Shown here: piece by piece, positions 34,500 through 42,967 of the stretch
Position numbering within the stretch: the first letter of the stretch is position 1
Layout: every line of letters starts with the position of its first letter
From: Shinella zoogloeoides
Lineage (GTDB): Bacteria > Pseudomonadota > Alphaproteobacteria > Rhizobiales > Rhizobiaceae
Reading direction: 5' to 3'
Assembly (NCBI RefSeq): GCF_003574625.1
Contig: NZ_QNUJ01000001.1
Location: 434,001 to 498,000 of the forward strand
DNA: 64,000 nt
Program-made: the position numbers and the translations under genes
The notes under the pieces: model-generated
What the model was told of the DNA's origin: nothing
Seen by the model: the letters and a program-made list of their open reading frames with translations, nothing else
Database searches by the model: none

Positions 34500-35273
34500 A
34501 TGTCGGACAGCACCGCGCCACTGGTTAAGATCGAAGGACTGCACAAGAGCTATGGCGGTGTCGTTAAGGTGCTGCAGGGCCTCGATATCGAGATGAAGGC
34601 GGGTGACCGCGTCGTCGTCATCGGCCCTTCCGGCGGCGGCAAGTCCACGCTCCTGCGCGTGCTGATGGGACTGGAGCAGATCGACGGCGGCTCCGTCGCC
34701 TTCGGTGGCAAGCCCTATATTTCCGCCAATGGCAATGGCAGGACAGTGATCGACACGAAGGTCAGGCGCTCGATCGGCATGGTCTTCCAGCATTATACGC
34801 TGTTCCCGCATCTGACCGTGATCGGAAACCTGATCCTTGCGCCGATGAAGGTGAGGAGCGAGAAGAAGGCGGAAGCCGAGGCGAGGGCCATGGCGCTTCT
34901 CACGCGTTTCGGTCTGGCGCAGAAGGCGAATTCCTATCCGGCCCAGCTCTCCGGCGGGCAGAAGCAGCGCGTCGCCATCGCTCGTGCTCTCATGCTCGAT
35001 CCCAAGCTGATGCTTTTCGACGAGGTCACCTCGGCGCTCGATCCGGAACTGGTAGCCGAAGTCGAGCAGGTGATCATGCAGCTCGCCCAGCAGCAGATGC
35101 CGATGGTCATCGTGACCCATGACATGTGGTTCGCCAGAAATATCGCCTCCCGCGTGATCTTCTGCGCCGGCGGCGTCGTCGTCGAGGACGGCCCGCCCGA
35201 ACAGGTGCTCGGCACGCCGAAGGAGGAACGCACGCGCGAATTCATCGAGCGGGTGTTCCATATCAGGCATTGA
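34500..35273 (+). CDS. Polar amino acid ABC transporter ATP-binding protein
   Basis: 257-aa ATPase of the HisP/GlnQ type. Walker A GPSGGGKST, Q-loop FQHYTLFPHLTV, signature LSGGQKQR, Walker B LMLFDEVTSALDP, H-loop VTHD. Note DEV instead of the usual DEP after Walker B, a common variant in this family. A strong AAGGAGGAGA lies upstream; the TTG at 34494 is an alternative start two codons earlier. It powers the two permeases that follow. Confidence 0.9.
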   Translation: MSDSTAPLVKIEGLHKSYGGVVKVLQGLDIEMKAGDRVVVIGPSGGGKSTLLRVLMGLEQIDGGSVAFGGKPYISANGNGRTVIDTKVRRSIGMVFQHYTLFPHLTVIGNLILAPMKVRSEKKAEAEARAMALLTRFGLAQKANSYPAQLSGGQKQRVAIARALMLDPKLMLFDEVTSALDPELVAEVEQVIMQLAQQQMPMVIVTHDMWFARNIASRVIFCAGGVVVEDGPPEQVLGTPKEERTREFIERVFHIRH

Positions 35274-35283
35274 GGGGCGGGCC

Positions 35284-35952
35284 ATGAACTACAGTTTCGA
35301 CTTCGCATCCGTTTTCCGCAATCTGGGACCTCTCTGGGACGGTCTCCTCGTCACGATCCAGCTGACCATCGCGGCCAATGCCATCGGCCTGACGCTCGGT
35401 TTCGCACTGGCGCTGCTGGTCATGAGCCGCTGGTCGGTAGTGCGGTTGCCGGTCATGCTGTTCGTCGAATTCTTCCGCTGCACGCCGGCAATCATCCAGA
35501 TCGTCTGGTTCTTCTATTGCGTGCCCATGCTGTTCAATGTGTTTCTCGGCTCGGTTACGATGGGTATCCTGGCGCTTGGCCTCAATCTCGCGGCCTTCAA
35601 CGCCGAGGCCTATCGCGCCTCGATCCAGGCGGTGCCGCGCGAGCAGCTCGATGCGGGCGTGGCACTCGGCCTGACGCCGCTCCAGCGCATTCTCTACATC
35701 GTGCTGCCGGCCGCCGTGCGCAATTCCATTCCCGTTCTGCTGACCAACGGCATCGGCACCTTCCAGCAGAGCGCGCTGGTCGCCATCGTCGCCGTGCAGG
35801 ATCTCATGTACCAGGGCAAAACCCTCGCTACACAGACCTATCGTCCCATCGAGACCTTCACCATCGTGGCGCTCGTCTACTTCGCCGTGTCGTTCCCGGT
35901 CTCCCAGATCGTCGGCTATCTCGAACGTCGCCGCGAAGCGCTGGCAAGCTGA
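35284..35952 (+). CDS. Polar amino acid ABC transporter permease
   Basis: 222-aa HisM/GlnP-family inner-membrane subunit with about five helices, the first near 20-45. Contains the FFRCTPAIIQIVWFFY segment typical after helix 2, and the EAA loop REQLDAGVALGLTPLQRILYIVLPAAVRN that docks on the ATPase. Starts 10 bp after the ATPase stop. Forms a heterodimer with the next permease. Confidence 0.9.
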   Translation: MNYSFDFASVFRNLGPLWDGLLVTIQLTIAANAIGLTLGFALALLVMSRWSVVRLPVMLFVEFFRCTPAIIQIVWFFYCVPMLFNVFLGSVTMGILALGLNLAAFNAEAYRASIQAVPREQLDAGVALGLTPLQRILYIVLPAAVRNSIPVLLTNGIGTFQQSALVAIVAVQDLMYQGKTLATQTYRPIETFTIVALVYFAVSFPVSQIVGYLERRREALAS

Positions 35953-35962
35953 GGAGAAGGCT

Positions 35963-36628
35963 ATGAACCTGAACTTCGCCATCGTGCTCAAATATCAGGA
36001 CGCGCTTCTGCTCGGCCTCTGGATGACGTTGAAGCTGACCCTGATCTGCATTGTGTTCGGCTGTGTCCTCGGTTTCCTGTTGGCGCTTGCCCGCACCTCG
36101 AAAAGCAAGGTGCTCAGGAGCCTGGCGAGCGTCTATGTGGAGTTCTTCCGCGGCACGCCCGTACTCGTGCAGCTCTTCTGGATCTTCTTCTGCCTGCCGC
36201 TGGTGCTCGGCGCCGAGCTTTCCAACATGGCCTCGGGCGTGATCGCGCTGACGCTCTATATGGGGGCGATCAGCAGCGAGACATTCCGCGCGTCACTGAA
36301 ATCGGTCGGCCGCGAGCAGATGGATGCCTGCGTGGCTTTGGGGCTTTCTGCCTGGACGCGCACGACGAGTGTCGTTCTGCCGCAAGCCGTGCTGCGCGCC
36401 GCCCCGACGCTTCTGTCCAACTGCGTTAGCCTGTTCAAGGAGAGCGCGCTGGTCTCTGCGGTCGGCATGGCGGACCTGATGTTCGTCGGCCAGAACATTT
36501 CCAACAACACGGCCCGCCCCATCGAGGTGCTGACCGTCGTCGCTCTCATCTACTTCGTCATCGCCTTCCCGCTGACGCGCGCCGTCACGGTCGTCGAACA
36601 ACGCATCCTCAAGCGGCTGGCTGCCTGA
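35963..36628 (+). CDS. Polar amino acid ABC transporter permease
   Basis: 221-aa HisQ/GlnP-family subunit, five helices, FFRGTPVLVQLFWIFFCLP after helix 2 and EAA loop REQMDACVALGLSAWTRTTSVVLPQAVLRAAP. AGGAGAAGG precedes its ATG. Second half of the transport channel of the hydroxyproline-like locus. Confidence 0.9.
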   Translation: MNLNFAIVLKYQDALLLGLWMTLKLTLICIVFGCVLGFLLALARTSKSKVLRSLASVYVEFFRGTPVLVQLFWIFFCLPLVLGAELSNMASGVIALTLYMGAISSETFRASLKSVGREQMDACVALGLSAWTRTTSVVLPQAVLRAAPTLLSNCVSLFKESALVSAVGMADLMFVGQNISNNTARPIEVLTVVALIYFVIAFPLTRAVTVVEQRILKRLAA

Positions 36629-36664
36629 AGCGCCGGCATCCGAACCCTCGAAATGGAGACTCCC

Positions 36665-37543
36665 ATGAAACTGTCAGGCGTCATGCCCGCCCTCGTCACC
36701 CCCTTCGACACGCAAGGCCGGGTCGATTTCAAGGCTTTCGAAAAGCTGCTCGCTCATCTGCGTGAAGCCGGGGTGACCGGCTGGGTGCCGAACGGCTCGA
36801 CGGGCGAATATTTCAGCCAGTCGACCGAGGAGCGCCGCGACGTGCTCAAGTTCGTCAAGGATTTCGCCAGGCCGGGTGAAACCCTGATCGCCGGCACGAA
36901 CGCACCCGCTACGCGGGAGGTCATCGAACAGACCGCGATGGCAAAGGAAATCGGCTACGACACGGTGCTGCTCGCACCGCCCTTTTACACCCGCCCCACT
37001 CAGGCCGAACTCATCAAGCACTACGAAACCGTGCTCGCCGCGGTCGACGTCGATCTCGTGCTGTACAGCTATCCCGCCAAGGATGGGTCGGACATCAGCT
37101 TCGAACTGATGGATCACTTCGCCGACAATCCGCGTGTCATCGGCATCAAGGAAAGCTCGGGCGTGCTGCAGCGCGCGATCGACATCGCCAGCCGTTACGA
37201 GGGCCGGATCCAACTGGTTTCGGGTTCGGACGACATTGCGCTCGATTTCATGTTCTGGGGCGCGGAAAGCTGGATCTGTGGCCCGTCGAACTGCATGGCC
37301 AAGGCATGCTGCGATCTCGACCGCGCCTACAAGTCCGGCGATCTTGGCAAGACCCGCGAGATGATGAAGATCCTCTACCGGGCGATGAATATCCTCGAAT
37401 CCGGAAAATTCGTCCAGAAGATCAAATATGGCTGCGAATTGCAGGGCCTGCCGATGGGCGAATGCCGCGCGCCGCTCGGTCCCTTGACGGACGAGGAAAA
37501 GGCCGAATTCCGCGCCGCCATGCAGCCGATCCTCAACTGGTAA
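36665..37543 (+). CDS. DapA-family deaminase/aldolase (HypD-like)
   Basis: 292-aa TIM barrel of the dihydrodipicolinate synthase family. Schiff-base Lys in RVIGIKESSG, Tyr in LYSYPAKDG, and the GSTGEYFSQSTEER block near 45-60. In hydroxyproline loci, the homologue (HypD/LhpC) converts pyrroline-4-hydroxy-2-carboxylate to 2-oxoglutarate semialdehyde; the neighbours here (FAD amino acid dehydrogenase, aldehyde dehydrogenase, racemase-family protein) match that pathway. GGAGA five bases before the ATG at 36665 decides the start. Other DapA-family sugar-acid aldolases cannot be excluded. Confidence 0.82.
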   Translation: MKLSGVMPALVTPFDTQGRVDFKAFEKLLAHLREAGVTGWVPNGSTGEYFSQSTEERRDVLKFVKDFARPGETLIAGTNAPATREVIEQTAMAKEIGYDTVLLAPPFYTRPTQAELIKHYETVLAAVDVDLVLYSYPAKDGSDISFELMDHFADNPRVIGIKESSGVLQRAIDIASRYEGRIQLVSGSDDIALDFMFWGAESWICGPSNCMAKACCDLDRAYKSGDLGKTREMMKILYRAMNILESGKFVQKIKYGCELQGLPMGECRAPLGPLTDEEKAEFRAAMQPILNW

Positions 37544-37553
37544 GCTGACAGGG

Positions 37554-37576
37554 GCCGGGCGCAATGGTCGCCCGGC
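37554..37576 (+). promoter_or_regulatory. Intercistronic hairpin between DapA-family and FAD dehydrogenase genes
   Basis: GCCGGGCG, loop CAATGGT, CGCCCGGC followed by TGTTTCC. An 8-bp GC stem with a weak T stretch; may be a partial terminator that lowers expression of the downstream enzymes. Confidence 0.5.
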
Positions 37577-37607
37577 TGTTTCCTGACACCTAATGGGAGA
37601 GACGAGC

Positions 37608-38840
37608 ATGACCACCGTCGTTGTCGGCGCGGGCATCATCGGCACGGCCATCGCATACGAACTGCAGAAGCGCGGCCGGCAGGTCATCCTCCTCGACAAG
37701 GGCGAGGTCGGGCGCGGTGCATCCTATGGCAACATGGCCTCTATTGCCGTGACCGAGTTCATGCCCGCCTCACGGCCGTCGATCTGGAAACAGATTCCCG
37801 GCTGGATGCTGGATCCTGAGGGACCGGTGTGCGTGCGGCCGACCTATATGCCGAAACTCCTGCCGTGGTTCGCCCGCTTTGTCGCGGCGTCGCGGCCCGG
37901 AAAGCTGCGCCAACTCGAGGCGCAGGGTGCCGCTCTCTGCAAGCGCGTCTATGACGACCTGCTGCCGTTGTTGCGGGAAACGGGTCTGGAAGGCGAGCTG
38001 ACGGAGGAGGGCTGCCTTTCGCTCTACAGCAACGAGGCGGAGTTCCGCGCCGACCGCGAGCATATCGAAATCCTCGAGCGCTTCGGCTTTCCGTATCAAC
38101 GACTGACGGGCGTGCAGGCGCAAGAGCTGGAGCCGGAACTGTCTGAAAGCATCGGCATTGCCGTGCTGTTTCCGCAGAACCGGAGCCTGCGTGACCCGTT
38201 CCGGCTAGTGAGCAGCCTTGCGCAACGCTTCACCGCGCTCGGCGGTGAAATCCGGCGCGGGACGGTCGCGGGCTTCGACCGGTCCGGCCGCATCACCGCC
38301 GTCCGGCTTGCGGAAGGCGACCGCGTCGCAGCCGAGGAGGTGGTGATCTGCGCCGGCGCTTATAGCTGCTTGCTGTCGAAAATGCTGGGAGAACCGATGC
38401 CGCTCGAGACCGAGCGCGGCTATCATACGCAGATCATGTCCCCGGGCATTTCCATGCGTCATTCGATCATCTGGCCGGCGCGGGCTTTCATGGTCACGCC
38501 GACGGCCGGCGGCATCCGCGTCGGCGGAACTGTGGAGATGGCGGGCCTTGACGCCGCGCCGGATTATCGCCGTTCGAAGATTACCGTGCGGCGGACGCAG
38601 ACGGCGCTGCCCAACCTGCGCTGCGAGGATTTCTCCGAGTGGATGGGCCACCGCCCGGCCTTGCCGGATACGGTGCCGGTCATGTCGGCCTCAGCGAGGG
38701 TACCGGGCGTCTTCTACGCCACCGGCCATGGCCATCTCGGCGTCACCTATGCCGCGACGACTGCACGCCTGATGGGAGACCTGATGACCGGCGTGGTGCC
38801 GCCCATCGACATGCGCCCTTATCGTATAGACCGCTTCTGA
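37608..38840 (+). CDS. FAD-dependent D-amino acid dehydrogenase (HypO-like)
   Basis: 410-aa flavoenzyme of the DadA/DAO family. FAD-binding VVVGAGIIGTAIAYELQKRGRQVILLDKGEVGRGASYGN at the N-terminus (shown in its conserved order GxGxxG then Asp 28) and the C-terminal GVFYATGHGHLGVTYAATTARLM block. In hydroxyproline pathways the equivalent oxidises D-hydroxyproline to the pyrroline, feeding the DapA-family enzyme upstream. Start 37608 follows GGGAGA; an ATG at 37593 lies before it. Confidence 0.83.
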   Translation: MTTVVVGAGIIGTAIAYELQKRGRQVILLDKGEVGRGASYGNMASIAVTEFMPASRPSIWKQIPGWMLDPEGPVCVRPTYMPKLLPWFARFVAASRPGKLRQLEAQGAALCKRVYDDLLPLLRETGLEGELTEEGCLSLYSNEAEFRADREHIEILERFGFPYQRLTGVQAQELEPELSESIGIAVLFPQNRSLRDPFRLVSSLAQRFTALGGEIRRGTVAGFDRSGRITAVRLAEGDRVAAEEVVICAGAYSCLLSKMLGEPMPLETERGYHTQIMSPGISMRHSIIWPARAFMVTPTAGGIRVGGTVEMAGLDAAPDYRRSKITVRRTQTALPNLRCEDFSEWMGHRPALPDTVPVMSASARVPGVFYATGHGHLGVTYAATTARLMGDLMTGVVPPIDMRPYRIDRF

Positions 38841-38857
38841 AGCACAGCGAGGATACC

Positions 38858-40327
38858 ATGCAGAACAAGCTCTTCATCGATGGCCAGTGGGTCGCTCCAT
38901 CCGACGGAACCATGCTTCCCGTGATCGATCCGGCAACCGAGGAGGTCTTCCACCACATCGCCGCCGCCGGTCTCGTGGAGGCGGAACTGGCTGTGAGGGC
39001 CGCCCGCGAGGCCTTCGATTACGGCCCATGGCCGCGCCTTACCGGTAAGGAGCGGGCAAAATATCTCCGCGCCATGGCTGAGGGTATCCGCGACCGACTG
39101 CCGGACCTCGCGCGCATGGAAACCCGCGACAATGGCAAGCCGCTGCCCGAATCCGAATGGGACCTTTCGGATGCTGCCGGCTGCTTCGATTTCTATGCTG
39201 ACCTCGCCGAGGAGCTGGACGGCGAGGTGGAGGAGGTGAAACTGGCGGATGCGCGCTTCGTCTCGAAGGCCGTGCGCGAGCCGCTCGGCGTGACCGTCGC
39301 CATCGTGCCCTGGAACTATCCGCTGCTCATGGCCTCGTGGAAGATCGCTCCGGCGCTTGCCGCCGGTTGCACGATGATCCTCAAGCCGGCGGAAACCACC
39401 TCGCTGACCGCATTGGAACTCGGCGTGATCGCTGAGGCTGCCGGCCTTCCGAGGGGCGTGCTGAATATCCTTTCCGGCAAGGGTTCCGTTGTTGGTCAGG
39501 CACTGGTCGAACATCCGCAGGTCGACAAGGTCGCCTTCACCGGCTCCGGCCCGGTCGGTTCGCGCATCATGGCCACGGGCGCGAAGGACATCAAGCGCAT
39601 CAGTTTGGAACTCGGCGGCAAGTCGCCCTTCGTCGTCTTCGCCGACAGCGATATCGAAAAGGCGGTCGAATGGATCATGTTCGGCATCTTCTGGAACCAG
39701 GGCCAGGTTTGCTCGGCCACCTCGCGGGTTCTGGTCGAGGCTCCGCTCTATCCGCGATTGCTTGAACGGTTGGTCGAAGAAGCGAAGAAGATCAGGGTCG
39801 GCAATGGACTCGACGCGGGTACTTTGCTTGGTCCGCTCGTCAACAAGGGTCAGTACGAGGATGTGCTTCGCCATATCGATCGGGCGGTCGAGCAGGGCGC
39901 AACCATTGCCTGCGGCGGCCGACACGACGGTTTCGACAGGGGCTTCTGGGTCGCCCCCACCATCCTCACCGACATGGCGCTAGACAGTGACGCCTGGGTG
40001 GAGGAAATCTTCGGCCCGGTCGTCTGCATCCGCCCCTTCGAAACGGAGGAAGAAGCGATCCGTCTCGCCAACGACAGCCGCTTCGGTCTCGCCGCCGCCG
40101 TCATGTCGGCGGACGACGAACGCTGCGAACGCGTCGCCGCCGCCTTCCGCGCCGGCATCGTCTGGATCAACTGCTCGCAACCGACCTTCACCGAGGCGCC
40201 GTGGGGCGGCTACAAGCAGTCCGGCATCGGCCGCGAACTCGGCCGATGGGGCCTCGACAATTACCTGGAGACCAAACAGATCACCCGCCTCGTCAGCGAG
40301 GAGCCGTGGGGGTGGTATCTGAAATGA
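38858..40327 (+). CDS. Aldehyde dehydrogenase (betaine-aldehyde-dehydrogenase-like)
   Basis: 489-aa NAD(P)+-dependent ALDH. Catalytic Asn in PWNYPLLM, Glu in LELGGKSPFVV, Cys in NQGQVCSATSR, all in place; NAD loop FTGSGPVGSRIM. The C-terminus (NYLETKQITR...EEPWGWY) is typical of the betaine/aminoaldehyde dehydrogenase subgroup. By context it should oxidise the semialdehyde released by the DapA-family enzyme (2-oxoglutarate semialdehyde if the substrate is 4-hydroxyproline), although known KGSA dehydrogenases usually belong to other subgroups. Ends in ATGA overlap with the epimerase. Confidence 0.85.
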   Translation: MQNKLFIDGQWVAPSDGTMLPVIDPATEEVFHHIAAAGLVEAELAVRAAREAFDYGPWPRLTGKERAKYLRAMAEGIRDRLPDLARMETRDNGKPLPESEWDLSDAAGCFDFYADLAEELDGEVEEVKLADARFVSKAVREPLGVTVAIVPWNYPLLMASWKIAPALAAGCTMILKPAETTSLTALELGVIAEAAGLPRGVLNILSGKGSVVGQALVEHPQVDKVAFTGSGPVGSRIMATGAKDIKRISLELGGKSPFVVFADSDIEKAVEWIMFGIFWNQGQVCSATSRVLVEAPLYPRLLERLVEEAKKIRVGNGLDAGTLLGPLVNKGQYEDVLRHIDRAVEQGATIACGGRHDGFDRGFWVAPTILTDMALDSDAWVEEIFGPVVCIRPFETEEEAIRLANDSRFGLAAAVMSADDERCERVAAAFRAGIVWINCSQPTFTEAPWGGYKQSGIGRELGRWGLDNYLETKQITRLVSEEPWGWYLK

Positions 40328-41355
40328 TCTTCGACAAGGCGCTCGATATCCTCCTCGTCCATTGCCAGGGCGAGAGCGGCAATGTCCTCATCGGTGGCGC
40401 GCCTGAAATCCCGGGCGCGACCATCCTCGACAAGATGAACCATCTGAACGACGTGGACCCGTCGCTCCGCCTGTTCCTGACGCGCGAGCCGCGTGCGCAG
40501 GTCGTCCACACGACGAACCTCCTCCTGCCGCCGACGCGGCCGGATGCCGATGCGGCCTTCGTCGTACTCCAGCCGGACCGCGCCCATCCGATGTCGGGCT
40601 CTAACTGCATCTGTGTCGTGACGACGCTTCTGGAAAGCGGCCGTGTTGCCAAGGTCGAGCCGGAAACGGTGGTGCGGCTGGATACGGCGGCCGGGCTGAT
40701 CGTCGCCCGCGCACGCTGTGAGGGCGGACGCTGCCTCTCGGTCAGCCTCGACAACGTTCCGGCCTTCGTCCATGCGCTCGACGTCATGATCGACACACCG
40801 AAATGGGGCAAGATTACCGGCGACATCGCCTTCGGCGGCGTCTTCTACGCCCAGATCGACGTGGACCGCGTGGGGCTGCGCATCGTGCCGGAGCACGCCC
40901 GCGCACTCGCCGAGGCCGGAACCGAGATCAAGGCTTTGCTGGCGGGGCAGGTCGCGGTGGAACACCCGGAAATCCCTGGCCTCGACGAGATTGCCTATGT
41001 GATGTTCCGCGACTACCAGCCCGATGGCTCGGTCGTTACCTGCACCACGCTGAAGCCGGGGCGGGTGGATCGCTCGCCCTGCGGCACGGGCTCCTCGGCC
41101 AATCTCGCTATCCTCCATGCGCGAGGGCAGGCGAGGACCGGTGATCTCCGCGTCTCCCGAAGCATCATCGGCGGAGAATTCACGGCGGAAATCCTCGGCG
41201 AGACGACGGTTGGAGGCCGTCCCGCCGTGCTGCCACGCATCACCGGCCGGGGCTATGTCTTTGGCCGCCAGCAATTGCGGCTCGATCCGCTTGATCCGTT
41301 CACGCAGGGCTTCGCCATGTCGGACACCTGGGGGCCGCAGGTGGGGGAATTATGA
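40324..41355 (+). CDS. Proline racemase-family epimerase (hydroxyproline 2-epimerase-like), Ser/Cys active site
   Basis: 343-aa member of the proline racemase superfamily. The two catalytic positions are Ser 91 (HPMSGSN, where classical racemases have MCGHN) and Cys 253 (DRSPCGTGSSA). Ser/Cys pairs occur in some hydroxyproline epimerases, and a missing His next to Ser 91 is unusual. Expected role: epimerise L- to D-hydroxyproline (or a 3-hydroxyproline isomer) at C2 to make the substrate of the FAD dehydrogenase. Overlaps both neighbours by 4 bp. It is distinct from the Cys/Thr type that dehydrates trans-3-hydroxyproline. Confidence 0.8.
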   Translation: MIFDKALDILLVHCQGESGNVLIGGAPEIPGATILDKMNHLNDVDPSLRLFLTREPRAQVVHTTNLLLPPTRPDADAAFVVLQPDRAHPMSGSNCICVVTTLLESGRVAKVEPETVVRLDTAAGLIVARARCEGGRCLSVSLDNVPAFVHALDVMIDTPKWGKITGDIAFGGVFYAQIDVDRVGLRIVPEHARALAEAGTEIKALLAGQVAVEHPEIPGLDEIAYVMFRDYQPDGSVVTCTTLKPGRVDRSPCGTGSSANLAILHARGQARTGDLRVSRSIIGGEFTAEILGETTVGGRPAVLPRITGRGYVFGRQQLRLDPLDPFTQGFAMSDTWGPQVGEL

Positions 41356-42104
41356 AACTGTCGGGACAATCTATTCTTGTGACGGGCGCTACAGGTGCCA
41401 TCGGGCAAGCGATCTGCCGGGCGTTGGTGGCGGATGGCGCCAATGTCGTCGTCCACTACGGCCGCAATCGCGATGCCGCCGAGGCGCTTGTGAAAACGCT
41501 CGATGGGCGGGGCTGGTGCGTACCGTCCGATCTTTCGGACCCGGCCGGGCCGCAAACCCTGTGGGACGGTGCGCTTGCCGCCGCCGGCCGGCTGACGGGC
41601 CTCGTCAACAATGCCGGCATCCGCTCTGAGGTCTCGGTCGATGCGCCGATGGAAGAATGGCAGCAGGTCTGGGCGCGGGAGATGCGGGTCAACTTCCTGT
41701 CGGCCGTCGACCTGTCGAAGCTTGCCATCCAGCATTTTCGCGCCCATGGCGGAGGGCGGATGGTCAATATGGCAAGCCGCGCCGGTCAGCGCGGTTACAC
41801 CTCCAGTGCCATGGCCTATGGTGCCTCGAAAGCCGCCCTGATCAACCTCACCAAATCCATCGCGCGAAGCCATGGGCACGAGGGTGTGACCGCCGTCGCG
41901 CTCGCGCCCGGCTGGGTGCGCACTGAAATGGCCGAGGCCTATATTGGCGAGCATGGCGAGGCGGCGGCTCTGGCTGGCATCCCCATCGCCCGGATGGCCG
42001 ACCCGCAGGAAATCGGCGAGATCACCGCCTTTGCCTTCCGTCCCTCGCAAGCGTCGCTGAACGGCGCGGTGCTGGATGTGAACGGCGGTAGCTACATGAG
42101 GTAA
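41352..42104 (+). CDS. Short-chain dehydrogenase/reductase
   Basis: 250-aa classical SDR. Cofactor loop TGATGAIG, NNAG, Ser in MVNMASRAGQ and YGASK (Tyr, Lys) are intact. NAD(P)-dependent alcohol/ketone oxidoreduction in the same operon (4-bp overlap with the epimerase). Not part of the core four-step hydroxyproline pathway, so the locus may handle a different or additional substrate, for instance a hydroxyl group on the ring. Confidence 0.83.
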   Translation: MKLSGQSILVTGATGAIGQAICRALVADGANVVVHYGRNRDAAEALVKTLDGRGWCVPSDLSDPAGPQTLWDGALAAAGRLTGLVNNAGIRSEVSVDAPMEEWQQVWAREMRVNFLSAVDLSKLAIQHFRAHGGGRMVNMASRAGQRGYTSSAMAYGASKAALINLTKSIARSHGHEGVTAVALAPGWVRTEMAEAYIGEHGEAAALAGIPIARMADPQEIGEITAFAFRPSQASLNGAVLDVNGGSYMR

Positions 42105-42108
42105 TCCC

Positions 42109-42864
42109 ATGCGTTTCAAGGATAAGGTTGTCATCGTCACCGGGGCTGCCGGTGGCATTGGAGGAGCGATCAGCGCCCGCTTTGCAGCCGAAGGCGCGCG
42201 TGTTGTCGTCACGGACATGAACGGCGAAGGGGCCGAGGCTACGGCCGCGCAGATAACGGCCGCGGGCGGCAGAGCGCGTGCCTTCGCCAGTGATATATCC
42301 ACTGCCGAAGGCTGCCGGGCGATCATCGACGATGTCGTCGCCACGGAGGGAAGCATTGACGTGCTCTGCAACAATGCTGGGATCAACCGGCGCGGCAACC
42401 TGCTCTCGTTGATGCCGGATGACTGGCGGTTGAGCTTCGCTGTCAATGTCGATGCGATGTTCCATCTCTGCCAGGCGGCGCTGCCGCCCATGATCGCGGC
42501 CGGCGGCGGGGCCATCGTCAACACCGCCTCGCAATGGGGCCTTCACCCGGCGCCGAACCACATCGCCTGCAATGTCACCAAGGCGGCGGTGGCGAGCTTC
42601 ACGCAGAACCTTGCCCGCGACTACGCGCCGGACAAGATCCGCGTCAACGCCGTCTGCCCCGGCGAGATCCACACGCCGATGCTGGAAGCCGGGGTGAAGC
42701 GCTCGGGGCGTACCATCGCCGACCTCAACAGGCTGGTGCCCTTCGGCCGCATCGGCAGGCCGGAGGAGGTCGCCGCGCTGGTCGCCTTCCTCGCCTCCGA
42801 CGAGGCGGCCTTCATGTGCGGTTCGCTGGTCGAGATTACAGGGGCGCAGGCGGCTTCCCGATAA
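42109..42864 (+). CDS. SDR-family protein with Cys in place of catalytic Tyr
   Basis: 251-aa Rossmann-fold SDR. Cofactor loop TGAAGGIG, NNAG and Ser in NTASQWG are present, but the YxxxK motif reads CNVTK: Cys 154 replaces the catalytic Tyr, with Lys 158 kept. The rest (IRVNAVCPGEIHTPM, GRIGRPEEVAALVAFLASDEA) is normal. It may be catalytically altered, structural, or use another proton donor. Four bp behind the previous SDR, last gene of the operon; 103 bp of convergent spacer with a weak TTTCTGA/TCAGAAA repeat follow. Confidence 0.8.
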   Translation: MRFKDKVVIVTGAAGGIGGAISARFAAEGARVVVTDMNGEGAEATAAQITAAGGRARAFASDISTAEGCRAIIDDVVATEGSIDVLCNNAGINRRGNLLSLMPDDWRLSFAVNVDAMFHLCQAALPPMIAAGGGAIVNTASQWGLHPAPNHIACNVTKAAVASFTQNLARDYAPDKIRVNAVCPGEIHTPMLEAGVKRSGRTIADLNRLVPFGRIGRPEEVAALVAFLASDEAAFMCGSLVEITGAQAASR

Positions 42865-42967
42865 GGAACTCTCACACCTTTCTGAATCAGAAAAGTCGAA
42901 AACCACCTTCAAGAAGCAGGTCTGCGGTTCACTTCCGCTCAAAAGCCTTTGTGAACGATCGTCGATA

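Noticed and set aside
42880-42900. TTTCTGA/TCAGAAA palindrome as terminator between convergent operons
   Set aside because: One-base loop and weak AT stem with no U-tract; may be chance, so mentioned only in passing.
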